Virus record (IMG/VR): IMGVR_UViG_3300041586_000126
Coordinates: 1 to 64,000 of that record
Direction: 5' to 3' (one strand)
Length of the DNA: 64,000 nucleotides
Origin: a virus
Part shown: positions 21,664-30,565 of the stretch, in pieces
Position numbering within the stretch: the stretch's first letter is position 1
How the letters are laid out: each line of letters begins with the position of its first letter
The notes under the pieces: model-generated
Told to the model about the DNA's origin: nothing
The model's database searches: none
The model's input: the letters and a program-made list of their open reading frames with translations, nothing else
Program-made: the position numbers and the translations under genes

Positions 21664-21674
21664 ATATGTATAAT
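21664..21674 (+). promoter_or_regulatory. Late-like promoter motif before the RHH gene
   Basis: ATATGTATAAT, 30 bases upstream of ATG 21704. The only use of the endonuclease-type variant before a non-endonuclease gene. Confidence 0.45.
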
Positions 21675-21703
21675 CGTAAATAATAATATTTAAAATAACA
21701 ATT

Positions 21704-21892
21704 ATGTCAGACGAAAAAAAAATGATACTAACTAGTGTCAAAGTGAAAAGTGATTTATTTCAAGAATTTAGAGTTGAATGTGTAAGAAGAAAATTTAGTT
21801 TTCAAAAACTTGCCGACCGTGCACTATTTTTATACTTAACAAACGAGGACTTTAGAAAGCAGATCTCCAATCAAACAAACATAGAAATATAA
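21704..21892 (+). CDS. Ribbon-helix-helix DNA-binding protein, 62 aa
   Basis: Short protein with the beta strand MILTSVKVKSDLF followed by helices EFRVECVRRKF and FQKLADRALFLYLT, the arrangement of MetJ/Arc-type regulators that bind DNA as dimers. Likely a transcriptional regulator of phage or host genes; its target is unknown. It stands alone before the glycosyltransferase operon. Confidence 0.72.
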   Translation: MSDEKKMILTSVKVKSDLFQEFRVECVRRKFSFQKLADRALFLYLTNEDFRKQISNQTNIEI

Positions 21893-21927
21893 TAACCTAA
21901 GTAAAATTAAACAAATAATAAATAAAT

Positions 21928-23391
21928 ATGCCTAACATTCAAAATGCCCATTTTCATCACGTTGAGCAAAATCAACGTAAGAAGATAATTTTAGTCTGTG
22001 ACGATATCAGAGTGCATTCTGGAGTAGCAACCATTGCAAAAGAAATTGTAATACATACCTCCCACCACTTTAATTGGGTAAATGTAGCGGGAGCGATACA
22101 ACACCCCGAAAAAGGTAAAAAACTAGACATATCAATCTCTATAAATAAGGAAGCTGGAATAGAAGATTCATCAGTATTTCTATATTGTGTGGAAGGATAT
22201 GCTCAACCCCAAGAACTACAACATATTTTATCAATTGAAAAACCTGATGCTGTAATGTTAATAACAGATCCAAGGTATTTTAGACATATTTTTAATATGG
22301 AAGATGAAATTAGAAAACATTGTCCCTTAGTTTATTTAAATATATGGGATAATTATCCAGTTCCCATGTATAACAAACCTTATTATGAGGCTTGCGATTT
22401 ATTGATGGGTATTTCAAAACAGACTGTTAACATCAATAAATTAGTTTTAAAAGATTGTGATAATAGCAAAAGGGTATTTAAATATATCCCACATGGGTTA
22501 AACCATAATCAATTTTATCCTATAACAAAAAGCAACACTGAATACACTGAATTTATTAATTTCAGAAATAATATTGTAGGGGGTGAGGATGTTGATTTTA
22601 TAATGTTTTTTAACTCTAGAAATATTCGCAGAAAACAAATCCCAGATACCATGTTAGCTTTTAAAGCATTCTTAGATTCTCTCCCTAAAGAAAAAGCAGA
22701 TAAATGTAGATTTATACTACATACTGAATTATCTACAGATCACGGGACAGATTTGAATGCCGTAGCCGAATATTTATTTAGTGGAAAATATGAAAAAAAT
22801 ATTATATTTTCTCATAATAAATTATCAAGACAACAACTAAATTGGTTATACAACCTAGCTGATGTGCAAATCCTACTTACCTCTAATGAGGGTTGGGGGT
22901 TGACTATTACGGAGGCTATTCTAACAGGTACCCCTATAATTGCTAATGTAACAGGAGGTATGCAAGACCAAATGAGATTTGTTGATGACAAAGGAAAATG
23001 GTTCACTCCTAGTGCTAATATACCTTCTAATCACAGGGGCACTTATAAAGAACATGGTGAATGGGCATTTCCAGTTTATCCTACTTCAAGATCAATTCAA
23101 GGCTCACCTCAAACCCCATATATTTTTGATGATAGATGTACTTGGGAAGATGCATCTAAAAGAATAGAAGAGGTATATAAGTTAACAGACAAAGAACGTA
23201 AAGAAAAAGGATTAAAAGGTAGAGAATGGGCGATAGGTAAAGAAGCAGGGTTTACAGCCGAACATCAAGCACAAAGAGTAATGGAAGCATTTGAAGAATT
23301 ATTTTTAGTTTGGGAACCTAGAAAGGATTTCGAAATAGTAAATGCAACCGAATATAAAGGAAGAACATTAAATCATAAAGTTATATATTAA
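21928..23391 (+). CDS. GT-B glycosyltransferase (family 4-like), 487 aa
   Basis: Two Rossmann-like halves: N-terminal IILVCDDIRVHSGVATIAKE and C-terminal LTSNEGWGLTITEAILTGTP-type segment with the E-x7-E signature of family 4 enzymes. The insert near residue 340-400 is rich in Pro/Ser. It overlaps the next glycosyltransferase by one base. Possible roles are glycosylating modified DNA bases, capsid proteins or host surface sugar; none can be chosen from sequence. Confidence 0.85.
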   Translation: MPNIQNAHFHHVEQNQRKKIILVCDDIRVHSGVATIAKEIVIHTSHHFNWVNVAGAIQHPEKGKKLDISISINKEAGIEDSSVFLYCVEGYAQPQELQHILSIEKPDAVMLITDPRYFRHIFNMEDEIRKHCPLVYLNIWDNYPVPMYNKPYYEACDLLMGISKQTVNINKLVLKDCDNSKRVFKYIPHGLNHNQFYPITKSNTEYTEFINFRNNIVGGEDVDFIMFFNSRNIRRKQIPDTMLAFKAFLDSLPKEKADKCRFILHTELSTDHGTDLNAVAEYLFSGKYEKNIIFSHNKLSRQQLNWLYNLADVQILLTSNEGWGLTITEAILTGTPIIANVTGGMQDQMRFVDDKGKWFTPSANIPSNHRGTYKEHGEWAFPVYPTSRSIQGSPQTPYIFDDRCTWEDASKRIEEVYKLTDKERKEKGLKGREWAIGKEAGFTAEHQAQRVMEAFEELFLVWEPRKDFEIVNATEYKGRTLNHKVIY

Positions 23392-24665
23392 TGAACAAAC
23401 CAGTTTTTATAATCAGTTCACCAGTAGATACCTACTCAGGTTACGGAGGAAGAAGTAGAGATCTCATAAAATCCATAATAGAACTAGATAAATATGATGT
23501 TAAATTATTATCCCAAAAGTGGGGAGACACCCCAACAGGTTTTATAGATAACCATGACGAGTGGAAGTTCTTACAACCACTAATTATTCAAAATCTACAA
23601 TCTAAACCTGATATTTGGATGCAAATCACCATTCCAAGTGAATTTCAAGCAGTAGGTAAATATAATATAGGATGTACTGCAGGAATCGAGAGCACGGGGT
23701 GTGCTGTGAGTTGGATTGAAGGGTTAAATAAAATGGACATTAATTTAGTATCATCCCAACACAGCAAAAAAGTATTTGAAAGTATTAAATTTGAACAGAG
23801 AGATAAGATTACAAATACAGTTCAAGGGGTAATCAAACTAGAAAAACCAATTGAAGTAGTATTTGAGGGAGTAGACCTAGATACCTATTTTTACAAAACC
23901 CCACAGGATGTAAATTTAAATCTTGAAGAAATTAAAGAATCATTCTGTTTCCTATTTGTAGGTCATTGGATGGGTGGTGATATAGGGCATGATAGAAAAA
24001 ATGTTGGAGTCTTAGTAAGAAACTTCTTTGAAACGTTTAAGAACAAAAATATAACACCTGCTTTAATATTAAAATCAAGTGTGGGGAGAAATAGTTATTT
24101 AAGTCGGGAAGAATTACTACAAAAAATCAAAGTTATTAAAAACCAATACCCATCAGACACTAAATTACCTAATATTTATATTCTTAATGGAGGTCTATCG
24201 GATGAACAAATGAATGATTTATATAACCACCCCAAAATTAAAGCGATGGTTAGTTTTACTAAGGGTGAGGGTTATGGTAGACCCCTAGCAGAGTTTGGTA
24301 TAAGCAAAAAACCAATAATAGCATCAGGTTGGTCAGGTCAAGTCGATTTTCTAACTCCTGGAAATTGTATTTTATTACCGGGTAGCTTAGAGCCGGTACA
24401 CCATAGTGCAGCTAACCAGTGGTTACTAAAAGAAACACATTGGTTTAAGGTTGATGATAAAGCCTCTATGGATGCTTTTAGGGATGTTTATACTAATTAC
24501 AAGAAACACCTAATAGGAAGTAAAAAACACGGTCATTACATAAAAACAAATTTTTCATTTGGGGCTATGAAAGCGGTAGTAGGAAATATTTTAGACCTAC
24601 ATATCCCCCCTTTCCCTCAAGAAGTTAAATTATCTTTACCAAAATTAATAACACCCAAACTATAA
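23391..24665 (+). CDS. GT-B glycosyltransferase, 424 aa
   Basis: N-terminal FIISSPVDTYSGYGGRSRD nucleotide-sugar fold and C-terminal SFTKGEGYGRPLAEFGISKK with the two Glu of the family signature, followed by GWSGQVDFL. A central insertion carries the Cys-rich GCTAGIESTGCAVSW. Translated with the upstream glycosyltransferase through a TAATG overlap. Confidence 0.83.
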   Translation: MNKPVFIISSPVDTYSGYGGRSRDLIKSIIELDKYDVKLLSQKWGDTPTGFIDNHDEWKFLQPLIIQNLQSKPDIWMQITIPSEFQAVGKYNIGCTAGIESTGCAVSWIEGLNKMDINLVSSQHSKKVFESIKFEQRDKITNTVQGVIKLEKPIEVVFEGVDLDTYFYKTPQDVNLNLEEIKESFCFLFVGHWMGGDIGHDRKNVGVLVRNFFETFKNKNITPALILKSSVGRNSYLSREELLQKIKVIKNQYPSDTKLPNIYILNGGLSDEQMNDLYNHPKIKAMVSFTKGEGYGRPLAEFGISKKPIIASGWSGQVDFLTPGNCILLPGSLEPVHHSAANQWLLKETHWFKVDDKASMDAFRDVYTNYKKHLIGSKKHGHYIKTNFSFGAMKAVVGNILDLHIPPFPQEVKLSLPKLITPKL

Positions 24666-24669
24666 TAAT

Positions 24670-25116
24670 ATGGCAAACCATGATGAAATAATTAAATGTG
24701 CAAAATCCGGTGGCGATTTATGTTACAAAATAGAGGTAAGCAAAGATATAACGCAATATATGAGTTTATCGTGTGGTTTTTGGACCAACACATTAATGAA
24801 AATTGGGACCGATTTTTATGAGGAGCAGGTAGGCCTACTTCCTGAAATATATAAAGATTTATTATGGTTAGACCCCAATACTGAGTTAATATGGATTCCC
24901 AATACTATAAATATCCCTGAATTGGGGATGGTTTACGCTTCAGGAAATAATAAAGAAGAATGGTGTTGGTCGGCAGTCAAAGCGGTATTAAACGAAGAAG
25001 AATTAAATTCAGATGATTCTAAACCAAAATACAAAATGGATATGTCTACGTTATCCAAATTCAACGAGCGTGATTACATAGATGCTTTGAGTTACATAGG
25101 AATATTACCCACCTAA
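24670..25116 (+). CDS. Hypothetical protein, 148 aa
   Basis: No domain recognised. Trp-rich central part (KDLLWLDPNTELIWIPNT, EEWCWSAVKAVL). It lies inside the glycosyltransferase operon, 4 bases after one enzyme and 12 before the next, so it may assist them. Confidence 0.75.
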   Translation: MANHDEIIKCAKSGGDLCYKIEVSKDITQYMSLSCGFWTNTLMKIGTDFYEEQVGLLPEIYKDLLWLDPNTELIWIPNTINIPELGMVYASGNNKEEWCWSAVKAVLNEEELNSDDSKPKYKMDMSTLSKFNERDYIDALSYIGILPT

Positions 25117-25128
25117 ACTAAAATAAAT

Positions 25129-25785
25129 ATGAAAATATCATACGGTATCACTTGTTGTGATGAACATAAAGAATTATTACATCTAATTAACTTTATAACT
25201 CCCCTCATAGATGAAGAGGATGAAATTGTAGTAGTATATGATCAAAATAGAGTAACACCTCAAGTTTTAGCAATACTAGAAGAATATAAACATCTTATTA
25301 ATAGTTTTTCATTCGATTTTCAACAGAACTTCCTAGATAATAAAAACTATTTGGGAACTAAATGTAATGGAGAATACATATTTCAAATAGATGCTGACGA
25401 AATACCACATGAGGTTTTAATAACTAATTTAAAATCTATTTTAGAGGAAAATGATATTGATATGCTAGTTATTCCCCGTAAAAATATTGTAGAAGGTATA
25501 ACTCCGGAACATATTAAAAAATGGGGTTGGAATGTAAATGAAAAAGGTTGGGTGAATTGGGCTGACCAACAAAAGCGAATATACAAAAATACACCCGACA
25601 TACAATGGACAGGACACCCAGTTCACGGTATGGTTACGGGGTATAAAACATTTGCAAGTTTACCATTAGAGGAACAATTTAGTATAGAACATAATAAACA
25701 GGTTAAAAGGCAAGAGTCACAAAATATGAGATATTCTAATATAGAAAAAGGAATTGAATTAAAATCCTTTAGAAAAAAGCATTAA
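25129..25785 (+). CDS. GT-A glycosyltransferase (family 2-like), 218 aa
   Basis: N-terminal ISYGITCCDEHKELL strand, nucleotide-binding IVVVYDQN and the metal-binding FQIDADEIP (DxD) near residues 84-92, then WTGHPVHGM and a GH-rich C-terminal helix. Shorter than most family 2 enzymes. Third glycosyltransferase of the operon. Confidence 0.75.
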   Translation: MKISYGITCCDEHKELLHLINFITPLIDEEDEIVVVYDQNRVTPQVLAILEEYKHLINSFSFDFQQNFLDNKNYLGTKCNGEYIFQIDADEIPHEVLITNLKSILEENDIDMLVIPRKNIVEGITPEHIKKWGWNVNEKGWVNWADQQKRIYKNTPDIQWTGHPVHGMVTGYKTFASLPLEEQFSIEHNKQVKRQESQNMRYSNIEKGIELKSFRKKH

Positions 25786-25792
25786 ATTTTAC

Positions 25793-25823
25793 TAGGATAT
25801 ATCAACACTGTTACGTACATTCC
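25793..25823 (+). promoter_or_regulatory. Promoter for the gene at 25843
   Basis: -33 TAGG (25793-25796), 19-nt spacer, -7 TACATTCC (25816-25823), a variant that keeps TAnnTT. Confidence 0.5.
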
Positions 25824-25842
25824 CACAAATTAAATTATAAAT

Positions 25843-26169
25843 ATGAACCTAAAAATGATCCCTTGTAATAAATGTAACCAGGATATGCCTGAATTGAGAT
25901 GGTCTCAATATCAGTATACCTTTTGTGTTGCATGTTCAGAATCAGGGCTGGGTAATAAACCCCAAAAGGCCATTACAGTACTAATGGGGGAAGGAGACCA
26001 TACTTGGATTGAAACCATAATAATGTCGGATTCAGATTATGCTTCTTACTTAAATGTTAAGGAAGAGGAGTATAAAAGGAATAATAGAATTAAAGAAGAT
26101 GTAGATATCATAGAAGATGATAAAAATTTACAAGGCCCCTTTAAGATTATTACCCTTAAAGACGAGTAA
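25843..26169 (+). CDS. Zinc-ribbon-like protein, 108 aa
   Basis: Two CxxC pairs (C8-C11 and C28-C31) form a probable zinc ribbon at the N-terminus, with a strongly acidic C-terminal half. No enzyme motif. It is followed 2 bases later by the next gene. Function unknown. Confidence 0.72.
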   Translation: MNLKMIPCNKCNQDMPELRWSQYQYTFCVACSESGLGNKPQKAITVLMGEGDHTWIETIIMSDSDYASYLNVKEEEYKRNNRIKEDVDIIEDDKNLQGPFKIITLKDE

Positions 26170-26171
26170 TT

Positions 26172-26789
26172 ATGCCAGCAGCTAAACCCCTTTCCAAATC
26201 CCAAATTGTAGCCGCTCAGGCAAAAACACTATCAAATTTAAGTGCTTCAAGATATCTTCATGTCTCGTATCAACACTATAAAAGATGGGCTAAATTATAT
26301 GACCTATTCGAATCCCACAAAAACCAAGCTGGGGTAGGGGTACCTAAATTCTTAAAAGGCCCTAAAAAAATGCCTCACATGGTTGAGATAATTGAGGGAA
26401 GGATTTCAGCTTCACATTTTAACCCTAACAAACTAAAGTATGCTCTTATAGAACAGGGGTACATACTAGAAGAATGTTCAATATGTAAATTTAAAGAAAG
26501 ACGAGTTTTAGATTATAGAATACCTTTACTTTTACATTTTAGAGATAAAAATAGTAATAACTACAATTTAACTAATGTTCAATTATTATGTTATAATCAC
26601 TATTTTCTTTCTGTAGGTGATATATTCAATAAAAAGGATGAAAAGCAAATAGAATCACAACAAGAACATTATGGTACCACTGAAAAAATAGAGTGGGAAG
26701 TTGATGCTTATCATTTACAACGTCTAAAAGAATTAGGGTTAGATGGAGATGATATGGATGATACTAACCAATACATAAGTAGAATATAA
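26172..26789 (+). CDS. HNH-like zinc protein with helix-turn-helix start, 205 aa
   Basis: The first 60 residues are helical with a QIVAAQAKTLSNLSASRYL stretch like a DNA-binding module. A central ECSICKFKERRVLDYRIPLL, then NVQLLCYNHYF, copies the HNH layout (CxxC, N, LCxNH). However, the expected catalytic Asp-His pair is replaced, which argues against an active nuclease. Unlike the homing endonucleases it lacks the ATATGTATAAT block and sits tightly within an operon, so it may be a domesticated relative. Confidence 0.6.
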   Translation: MPAAKPLSKSQIVAAQAKTLSNLSASRYLHVSYQHYKRWAKLYDLFESHKNQAGVGVPKFLKGPKKMPHMVEIIEGRISASHFNPNKLKYALIEQGYILEECSICKFKERRVLDYRIPLLLHFRDKNSNNYNLTNVQLLCYNHYFLSVGDIFNKKDEKQIESQQEHYGTTEKIEWEVDAYHLQRLKELGLDGDDMDDTNQYISRI

Positions 26790-26944
26790 TGAAGAATAAA
26801 AAACATAATCATTTTATAGATGATTACGACACCCAAAAATCAAAACATCTAGAAAGATTGGCAACTAAATCTTTAAGGGATGATGAAAAATACAAGAAAT
26901 TAAAAGGTAAACCTCTAAAAGGTGATTTCTTAGATAATTTTTAA
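26789..26944 (+). CDS. Small hypothetical protein, 51 aa
   Basis: Starts MKNKKHNHFIDDYD; its ATG overlaps the stop of the previous gene. Charged, with no hydrophobic segment. Ends LKGDFLDNF. Confidence 0.65.
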   Translation: MKNKKHNHFIDDYDTQKSKHLERLATKSLRDDEKYKKLKGKPLKGDFLDNF

Positions 26945-26956
26945 TGCCACAAACGG

Positions 26957-26988
26957 TAGGATACCGCATATATATTTCGTATATTTAC
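26957..26988 (+). promoter_or_regulatory. Promoter for the operon starting at 27008
   Basis: -33 TAGG (26957-26960), 19-nt spacer, -7 TATATTTAC (26980-26988). It would serve 27008 and the DNA ligase. Confidence 0.78.
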
Positions 26989-27007
26989 ACATAAATAAGA
27001 ACATAAT

Positions 27008-27364
27008 ATGAAAACCGAAATCTGTTTAGAATTCCAAGAAGAAAAACACCCCAGCTCTAAATTCGAACATTATCTAGAATTTGAAGACTCAGAGGATATG
27101 GAAGAAATGTTTGAAGATGATAACAAATCCTTATCGAATTTAATAGTAGATATTGCTCTGAAAAATCTTGATACTACTACTGAGGAAATACCCGTTATTT
27201 CTATTTACACAAAAAACAATGATACTACCTATGAAGTTATAATAGATCGCAATGATATGATTGAGACTTTAGAAGCAAATTTAGAAATAATGGAGGATTT
27301 TGAAGATTATGAACGTTGTCAAAAAATAACAGATGCTTTATATTATCTAACAAAAGAAAACTAA
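27008..27364 (+). CDS. Acidic hypothetical protein, 118 aa
   Basis: Strongly acidic (EDSEDMEEMFEDD, MEDFEDYERC). No recognised domain. First gene after its promoter and 14 bases before the ligase start. Acidic charge could mean DNA mimicry, but nothing in the sequence shows this. Confidence 0.75.
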   Translation: MKTEICLEFQEEKHPSSKFEHYLEFEDSEDMEEMFEDDNKSLSNLIVDIALKNLDTTTEEIPVISIYTKNNDTTYEVIIDRNDMIETLEANLEIMEDFEDYERCQKITDALYYLTKEN

Positions 27365-27378
27365 ATTAAATAAAGGTT

Positions 27379-28650
27379 ATGACTGATTTAAAATTATTTA
27401 TTGAAGAAATGAGAGCTACTAGTAGCTCTACCGAGAAATCTGCCATTATAGCACGTAGCTCGACGTTTATACACGAAGTACTAGAAGCAACGTACAACCC
27501 GTATAAACAATATTATACCACAAGTAAAACATGTCTAAAAAATAGTGAATTGGTAGCTTATGGCAATACTACTCCATTACTTTCACTATTGAAAATGTTA
27601 AATACTCGGGAAGTAACAGGACATGATGCAATAAAATTGGTAAATAGATTTGCTCAATCTAATATTGATTGGGATTTGATTTATAAAATCATTGATAAAG
27701 ATTTAGATATTAGAATTGGTGCTAAAGGTATTAATAAAGGTGTTCCAGGTTTAATCCCAACATTTTCCGTTGCATTAGCAAAAGAATATGAAGATGGGAA
27801 ATGTGAGTGGAAAGATGGATGGTTTGCTTCTCGAAAATTAGATGGTGTTAGATGTTTAGCTCGTGTAAATGAAGAAGGAAAATGTACCTTATTCAGCAGA
27901 ACAGGTAAAGAATTTACCACATTAGATAAAGTAAAAGAAGCAATAGAAGCAACGGGTGTAACTAGTATTACATTTGATGGAGAAATTTGTTTAGTAGATA
28001 AAGATGGTAATGAAGATTTTCAAGGTGTTATGAAACAATTAAGACGCAAAGACCATCAAATCCAAAACCCCGCTTATATAATATTTGATGTATTAGATAA
28101 TATTGATTTTGATAATGCTAAAGGTAATATACCTCTAAAGACTCGATTACAAAAAATAAGAAGTTGGTTGGCACTTACAGGAAACAATAATAGTAACATT
28201 TTACGTTATACCGAGCAAGTCAAAATAGAAGATAATAATCATTTTGAGCTTTGGTCTGAAATGTCTAATCAAAACGGTTGGGAAGGTGTTATGTTGCGTA
28301 AGAATGTTGGTTATGAGGGTAAACGAACTAAAAATTTAGTTAAAGTTAAAAAATTCTTTGATAATGAATATAAGGTGGTTGGTTTTGATATTGATAACCA
28401 TGAAGTAGTTAGAGATGGCAAGTCAGTTACTATGCAAATGCTATCCCAAGTATATATTGAACATAAAGGATATAAAGTAAAAGTTGGCAGTGGTTTTACA
28501 CAAGAACAACGTTTGAAATATATGGATGGAAGTATTATGGGTAAAACAATTTGTGTACAATATTTTAGTGAAACTAAAAATGATAAAGGTGGTATTAGTT
28601 TAAGATTTCCAACATTAAAACACATATATGATGGTAAAAGAGATATGTAA
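27379..28650 (+). CDS. ATP-dependent DNA ligase (gp30-like), 423 aa
   Basis: Seals nicks in phage DNA. The adenylated lysine is K153 in SRKLDGVRC (motif I); then FDGEICL (motif III), WEGVMLRKN (motif IV) and LVKVKKF (motif V) follow, and a C-terminal OB-like domain. N-terminal 140 residues are an accessory helical domain. Slightly shorter than T4 gp30 (487 aa). Confidence 0.92.
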   Translation: MTDLKLFIEEMRATSSSTEKSAIIARSSTFIHEVLEATYNPYKQYYTTSKTCLKNSELVAYGNTTPLLSLLKMLNTREVTGHDAIKLVNRFAQSNIDWDLIYKIIDKDLDIRIGAKGINKGVPGLIPTFSVALAKEYEDGKCEWKDGWFASRKLDGVRCLARVNEEGKCTLFSRTGKEFTTLDKVKEAIEATGVTSITFDGEICLVDKDGNEDFQGVMKQLRRKDHQIQNPAYIIFDVLDNIDFDNAKGNIPLKTRLQKIRSWLALTGNNNSNILRYTEQVKIEDNNHFELWSEMSNQNGWEGVMLRKNVGYEGKRTKNLVKVKKFFDNEYKVVGFDIDNHEVVRDGKSVTMQMLSQVYIEHKGYKVKVGSGFTQEQRLKYMDGSIMGKTICVQYFSETKNDKGGISLRFPTLKHIYDGKRDM

Positions 28651-28783
28651 TATACAAAATGGAGATTGGATTATTTATGGTGGGAAACGCAAAATATGTT
28701 ATGGTACCCACCATAATGGGAATATTTTAATTAAAATGAATGGTAGATTAGTACAAGTACCCAAATTAAATATAAATTTATGA
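28631..28783 (+). CDS. Small hypothetical protein, 50 aa
   Basis: ATG 28631 lies inside the 3' end of the ligase gene; TGA 28781-28783 overlaps the next ATG (ATGA). The product (VKEICNIQNGDWIIYGGKRK, then NGNILIKMNGRLVQV) has the alternating pattern of a small beta-barrel. Both overlaps suggest it is genuinely translated. Confidence 0.6.
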   Translation: MVKEICNIQNGDWIIYGGKRKICYGTHHNGNILIKMNGRLVQVPKLNINL

Positions 28784-29412
28784 AATTAAATGCAAACATC
28801 CCAAGCTTCAAAGGATTTGTTAGAAAATCCTATTTTACAAAGCTAGAAGAAGATAACACAGAATTTTATAACGTTTATGTTTTTGGAATACAATCATGTT
28901 CCGGTAAGATACTTACGTTCCACGTTATGACAGATAGTGGAATGCTTAGAAGTAGAGTTCCTTTATCCGAAATATACGCAAAGGAGCCAACAAGTGATAT
29001 ACCCTTTAACTACAAACAGCTATGGGATTGCTTTAGTGAAAACGTTGCCATAGTAGAATATGAGTTTTTAGCTTTCCACAGGGCAGAAATAGTTCTTAGA
29101 GATGGTACAAAGGTTTGGGGTACTTACATCTTTACAGTAGATTGGTTTAACAATCCATACAGTGATGAGCCATCTGACTATAAATGTGGCCATGTATTTG
29201 AAGGGGATGAAGGTTACTTATTGTGTATGCCAAATAACAGGATATTTTGGAGAGATAGCAATTGGGTTACAAAAAACCTTCCTGACAACCTAAAACAGTT
29301 TAAGGTAGACACAGAGCTTCTTTCAGTAGAAAACCAATCAGACAAGTGGGTAACAGAGGATAGTAATTCATTTTATTACGATATACATGAAAGAAAGCAA
29401 GACATAAAATAA
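28780..29412 (+). CDS. Hypothetical protein, 210 aa
   Basis: Starts MKLNANIPSFKGFVRKSYF. Contains RAEIVLRDGTKVWGTYIFTVDWF and a Trp-rich C-terminal half. Its codon and base use is slightly less AT-rich than that of neighbours. I believe relatives exist in other phages but cannot name a function. Confidence 0.75.
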   Translation: MKLNANIPSFKGFVRKSYFTKLEEDNTEFYNVYVFGIQSCSGKILTFHVMTDSGMLRSRVPLSEIYAKEPTSDIPFNYKQLWDCFSENVAIVEYEFLAFHRAEIVLRDGTKVWGTYIFTVDWFNNPYSDEPSDYKCGHVFEGDEGYLLCMPNNRIFWRDSNWVTKNLPDNLKQFKVDTELLSVENQSDKWVTEDSNSFYYDIHERKQDIK

Positions 29413-29428
29413 CTAAAATAACATTGGT

Positions 29429-29614
29429 ATGAAAAGATACATCAAGAGTAAATTAATAGAATTATCAAGACCATTAAGAATATGGTTTGGCAAATGTTTT
29501 TTATATATGATTGGAAAACATGGGACTCATGAATTTAAAGATGATATAATTCTTTATAACGAATTAAAAAGGTGGGTTGACTCAGGAGGTAAACCGACAA
29601 CACCTTTCCTTTAA
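29429..29614 (+). CDS. Small basic protein, 61 aa
   Basis: Contains IWFGKCFLYMIGKHG, a short hydrophobic-basic segment, and a Lys/Trp-rich end. No family recognised. Confidence 0.6.
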   Translation: MKRYIKSKLIELSRPLRIWFGKCFLYMIGKHGTHEFKDDIILYNELKRWVDSGGKPTTPFL

Positions 29615-29668
29615 TTAACCCTAACCAACCTATATGAGTATGTTTTAAAAATTTAAAATATAAAAGTT

Positions 29669-30034
29669 ATGAAAGAATATAAAGTAGTAGTTACAGAATA
29701 TAGCACAAAATGGTTCAATTTAGAAGGTCAACTTCATAGAGAAGACGGACCAGCTGTTGAATACACAGATGGTGGTAGAGAGTATTATATTAATGATAAG
29801 ATTCATAGAGAAGACGGACCCGCTGTAGAGCATGCAAATGGAGATAAATGGTATTATATTAATGATAAGCTTCACAGAGAAGATGGCCCGGCTGTTGAAT
29901 ATGTAGATGAAGATAAATTATACTTCATTAATGGTAAAAAATTAACCGAAAAAAAATTCAAAAATACAAACAAAACCTGTGAAGGCAAGGTTGTAGAAAT
30001 AGAAGGTGTAAAGTATAAATTAACTAAAATATAA
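29669..30034 (+). CDS. HREDGPA-repeat protein, paralogue, 121 aa
   Basis: Three 23-residue repeats (bases 29729-29935) of the same pattern as in the protein at 4034, plus the same N-terminal MKEYKVxVTxxSTxW and the same C-terminal cap (KVVEIEGVKYKLTKI). One repeat fewer shows that the copy number changes. No TWGG promoter is visible before it, unlike its paralogue. Confidence 0.8.
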   Translation: MKEYKVVVTEYSTKWFNLEGQLHREDGPAVEYTDGGREYYINDKIHREDGPAVEHANGDKWYYINDKLHREDGPAVEYVDEDKLYFINGKKLTEKKFKNTNKTCEGKVVEIEGVKYKLTKI

Positions 30035-30052
30035 AAGTCTATTAAATATAAC

Positions 30053-30084
30053 TTGGTTGAGCCAAATATTGTTCGTATATTTAC
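30053..30084 (+). promoter_or_regulatory. Promoter for the gene at 30107
   Basis: -33 TTGG (30053-30056), 19-nt spacer, -7 TATATTTAC (30076-30084). Confidence 0.8.
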
Positions 30085-30106
30085 ACTTAATAAGAAAATA
30101 AAGGTT

Positions 30107-30529
30107 ATGAAAGAACAAAGAGGAAGACCAGCAGAAAAGCCCCCAGTTGTATTAGATAAGTGGGTTCAAACCTTTTATGAGGTACCATCCAAACCTGAAC
30201 TAGGTTATAAGTCTGTTTGGCATTTTGACAATTCTATCAGTTCAAAGGGTGCCTATAAAGTAGAATATACCTTACCTAAGGGACATAGGCCACTTAAAGT
30301 AAAACTTGAAAAGGGAAAAGCATATAGTCAACAACCTGTTGTGATGGTATTTAAGACCTCAGACCGTTTAAACTCTAAAACCAAAATGAAAATTTGGAAC
30401 AACGAGAATATAGATTATATATTATCAACTAGTAATTTAATAGGTATCCCAGCAAAAGCAATTATATTAGATATAGGTGTGGGGCGTAAAATAATAGAGA
30501 TGTATAAACAAAAATATAATTTAACTTAA
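30107..30529 (+). CDS. Hypothetical protein, 140 aa
   Basis: I start at ATG 30107 because the promoter ends at 30084; the frame is open further up. The protein begins MKEQRGRPAEKPPVVLDKWV; alternating strands (YKVEYTLPKG, PLKVKLEKG) suggest a beta fold. No family recognised. Confidence 0.75.
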   Translation: MKEQRGRPAEKPPVVLDKWVQTFYEVPSKPELGYKSVWHFDNSISSKGAYKVEYTLPKGHRPLKVKLEKGKAYSQQPVVMVFKTSDRLNSKTKMKIWNNENIDYILSTSNLIGIPAKAIILDIGVGRKIIEMYKQKYNLT

Positions 30530-30536
30530 TTACTAT

Positions 30537-30547
30537 ATATTTATAAT
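30537..30547 (+). promoter_or_regulatory. Late promoter motif
   Basis: ATATTTATAAT followed by AAAT; ATG at 30566. Confidence 0.55.
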
Positions 30548-30565
30548 AAATAAAATAAAATAATA

